From the NCBI GenBank assembly GCA_017627975.1, contig JAGAFT010000004.1, positions 1-5,547 of the forward strand: a stretch of DNA of 5,547 bases, written 5' to 3'. Made by a program: the position numbers and the translations under genes. Of the stretch, positions 5,332 to 5,547 are shown one piece after another. The notes beneath the pieces were generated by a model. The model saw only the letters and a program-made list of their open reading frames with translations, did not search any database and was not told where the DNA came from. Source of the stretch: Oscillospiraceae bacterium. Its GTDB lineage: Bacteria; Bacillota_A; Clostridia; Oscillospirales; Oscillospiraceae. Every line of letters starts with the position of its first letter. The stretch's first letter is position 1.

Positions 5332-5547
5332 GTGAGAGATCTCAAACACCTGATCTACTTTGAGAATCTGCTTCAGGAAGCCAACAACGACCTTGTCAAA
5401 CAGGCCAAAGCCGAAGGCAAGCGCGCATGTGGCTATACCTGCTACTTCATGCCTGAAGTACTTCTCGACCTGCCCGGCTGCTTCTCGGTCCGACTGAGAG
5501 CGCCCCGCTGCACATCCCCGGACATTGCGACCTACTACATGTCCTCC
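5332..5547 (+). CDS. 2-hydroxyacyl-CoA dehydratase family protein, N-terminal part (truncated by window)
   Basis: The first 72 codons, starting with GTG and open to the window edge. After a helical N-terminus (MRDLKHLIYFENLLQEANN), residues 33-58 show the family pattern CGYTCYFMPEVLLDLPG then FSVRLRAP. This resembles the G-Y-T-C-x-x-x-P-E-x-(L/I) segment of HgdB/COG1775 proteins, in which the cysteine (here C37) binds a [4Fe-4S] cluster. Such enzymes dehydrate 2-hydroxyacyl-CoA in amino acid fermentation by strict anaerobes and need an ATP-dependent activator protein; other members act as benzoyl-CoA reductase-like or uncharacterised reductases. The variant wording (MPEVLLDLPGCFSVRLRAP) and the N-terminus suggest a less characterised subgroup, so the substrate cannot be named. 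It has its own consensus promoter and is separated from argS by a terminator. Confidence 0.72.
   Translation, partial: MRDLKHLIYFENLLQEANNDLVKQAKAEGKRACGYTCYFMPEVLLDLPGCFSVRLRAPRCTSPDIATYYMSS

Noticed and set aside
5318..5335. Five-codon leader peptide overlapping the GTG start
   Set aside because: Its ATG lies inside the ribosome site of the real gene and has no Shine-Dalgarno of its own.
1..5547. Mobile elements, CRISPR arrays, tRNA or rRNA genes
   Set aside because: No transposase-like frame, terminal repeats, regularly spaced repeats, cloverleaf or rRNA segment was found.

Overview
The window looks like a chromosomal segment of a moderately GC-rich Bacillota, most likely class Clostridia (Oscillospirales/Ruminococcaceae-like). 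The reasons are strong AGGAGG-type ribosome sites, consensus sigma-A promoters, the DUF1934 (YwiB)-argS gene pair, a clostridial-type GreA, and the start of a 2-hydroxyacyl-CoA dehydratase family gene typical of anaerobic fermenters. This placement is inferred from gene content and not proven.

Layout: (1) 1-1707, minus strand: greA (1204-1707), followed 11 bases later by a SUV3-like DExH-box RNA helicase with an added N-terminal DNA/RNA-binding-like segment (start at 1192, runs off the left edge). (2) 1708-1849: a compact divergent promoter region. A TATAAT box drives greA leftward, and TTGTCA-N17-TATACT drives murI rightward. (3) 1850-4921, plus strand: murI (glutamate racemase), a DUF1934/YwiB protein and argS (arginyl-tRNA synthetase). 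They overlap by 7 and 8 bases, so they form a tightly coupled operon, closed by a very strong intrinsic terminator (4972-5008). (4) 4922-5331: a 410-base intergenic region holding the terminator, two perfect palindromes in an AT-rich patch, and a perfect-consensus promoter (TTGACA-N17-TATAAT) with a leader of about 107 bases. (5) 5332-5547: the first 72 codons of a 2-hydroxyacyl-CoA dehydratase family protein with a GTG start.

How the genes fit together: the leftward operon joins transcription-elongation rescue (GreA) to an RNA helicase, suggesting an RNA-polymerase/RNA-metabolism unit. The rightward operon joins cell-wall precursor supply (D-glutamate) to translation (Arg-tRNA charging). The last gene looks independently and probably actively regulated, judging by the palindromes next to its strong promoter. 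No mobile element, CRISPR array, tRNA or rRNA was seen. The most unusual items are the bacterial SUV3-like helicase with its N-terminal fusion, the Asn-to-Gly change beside the first catalytic cysteine of MurI, and the two palindromes upstream of the dehydratase gene.
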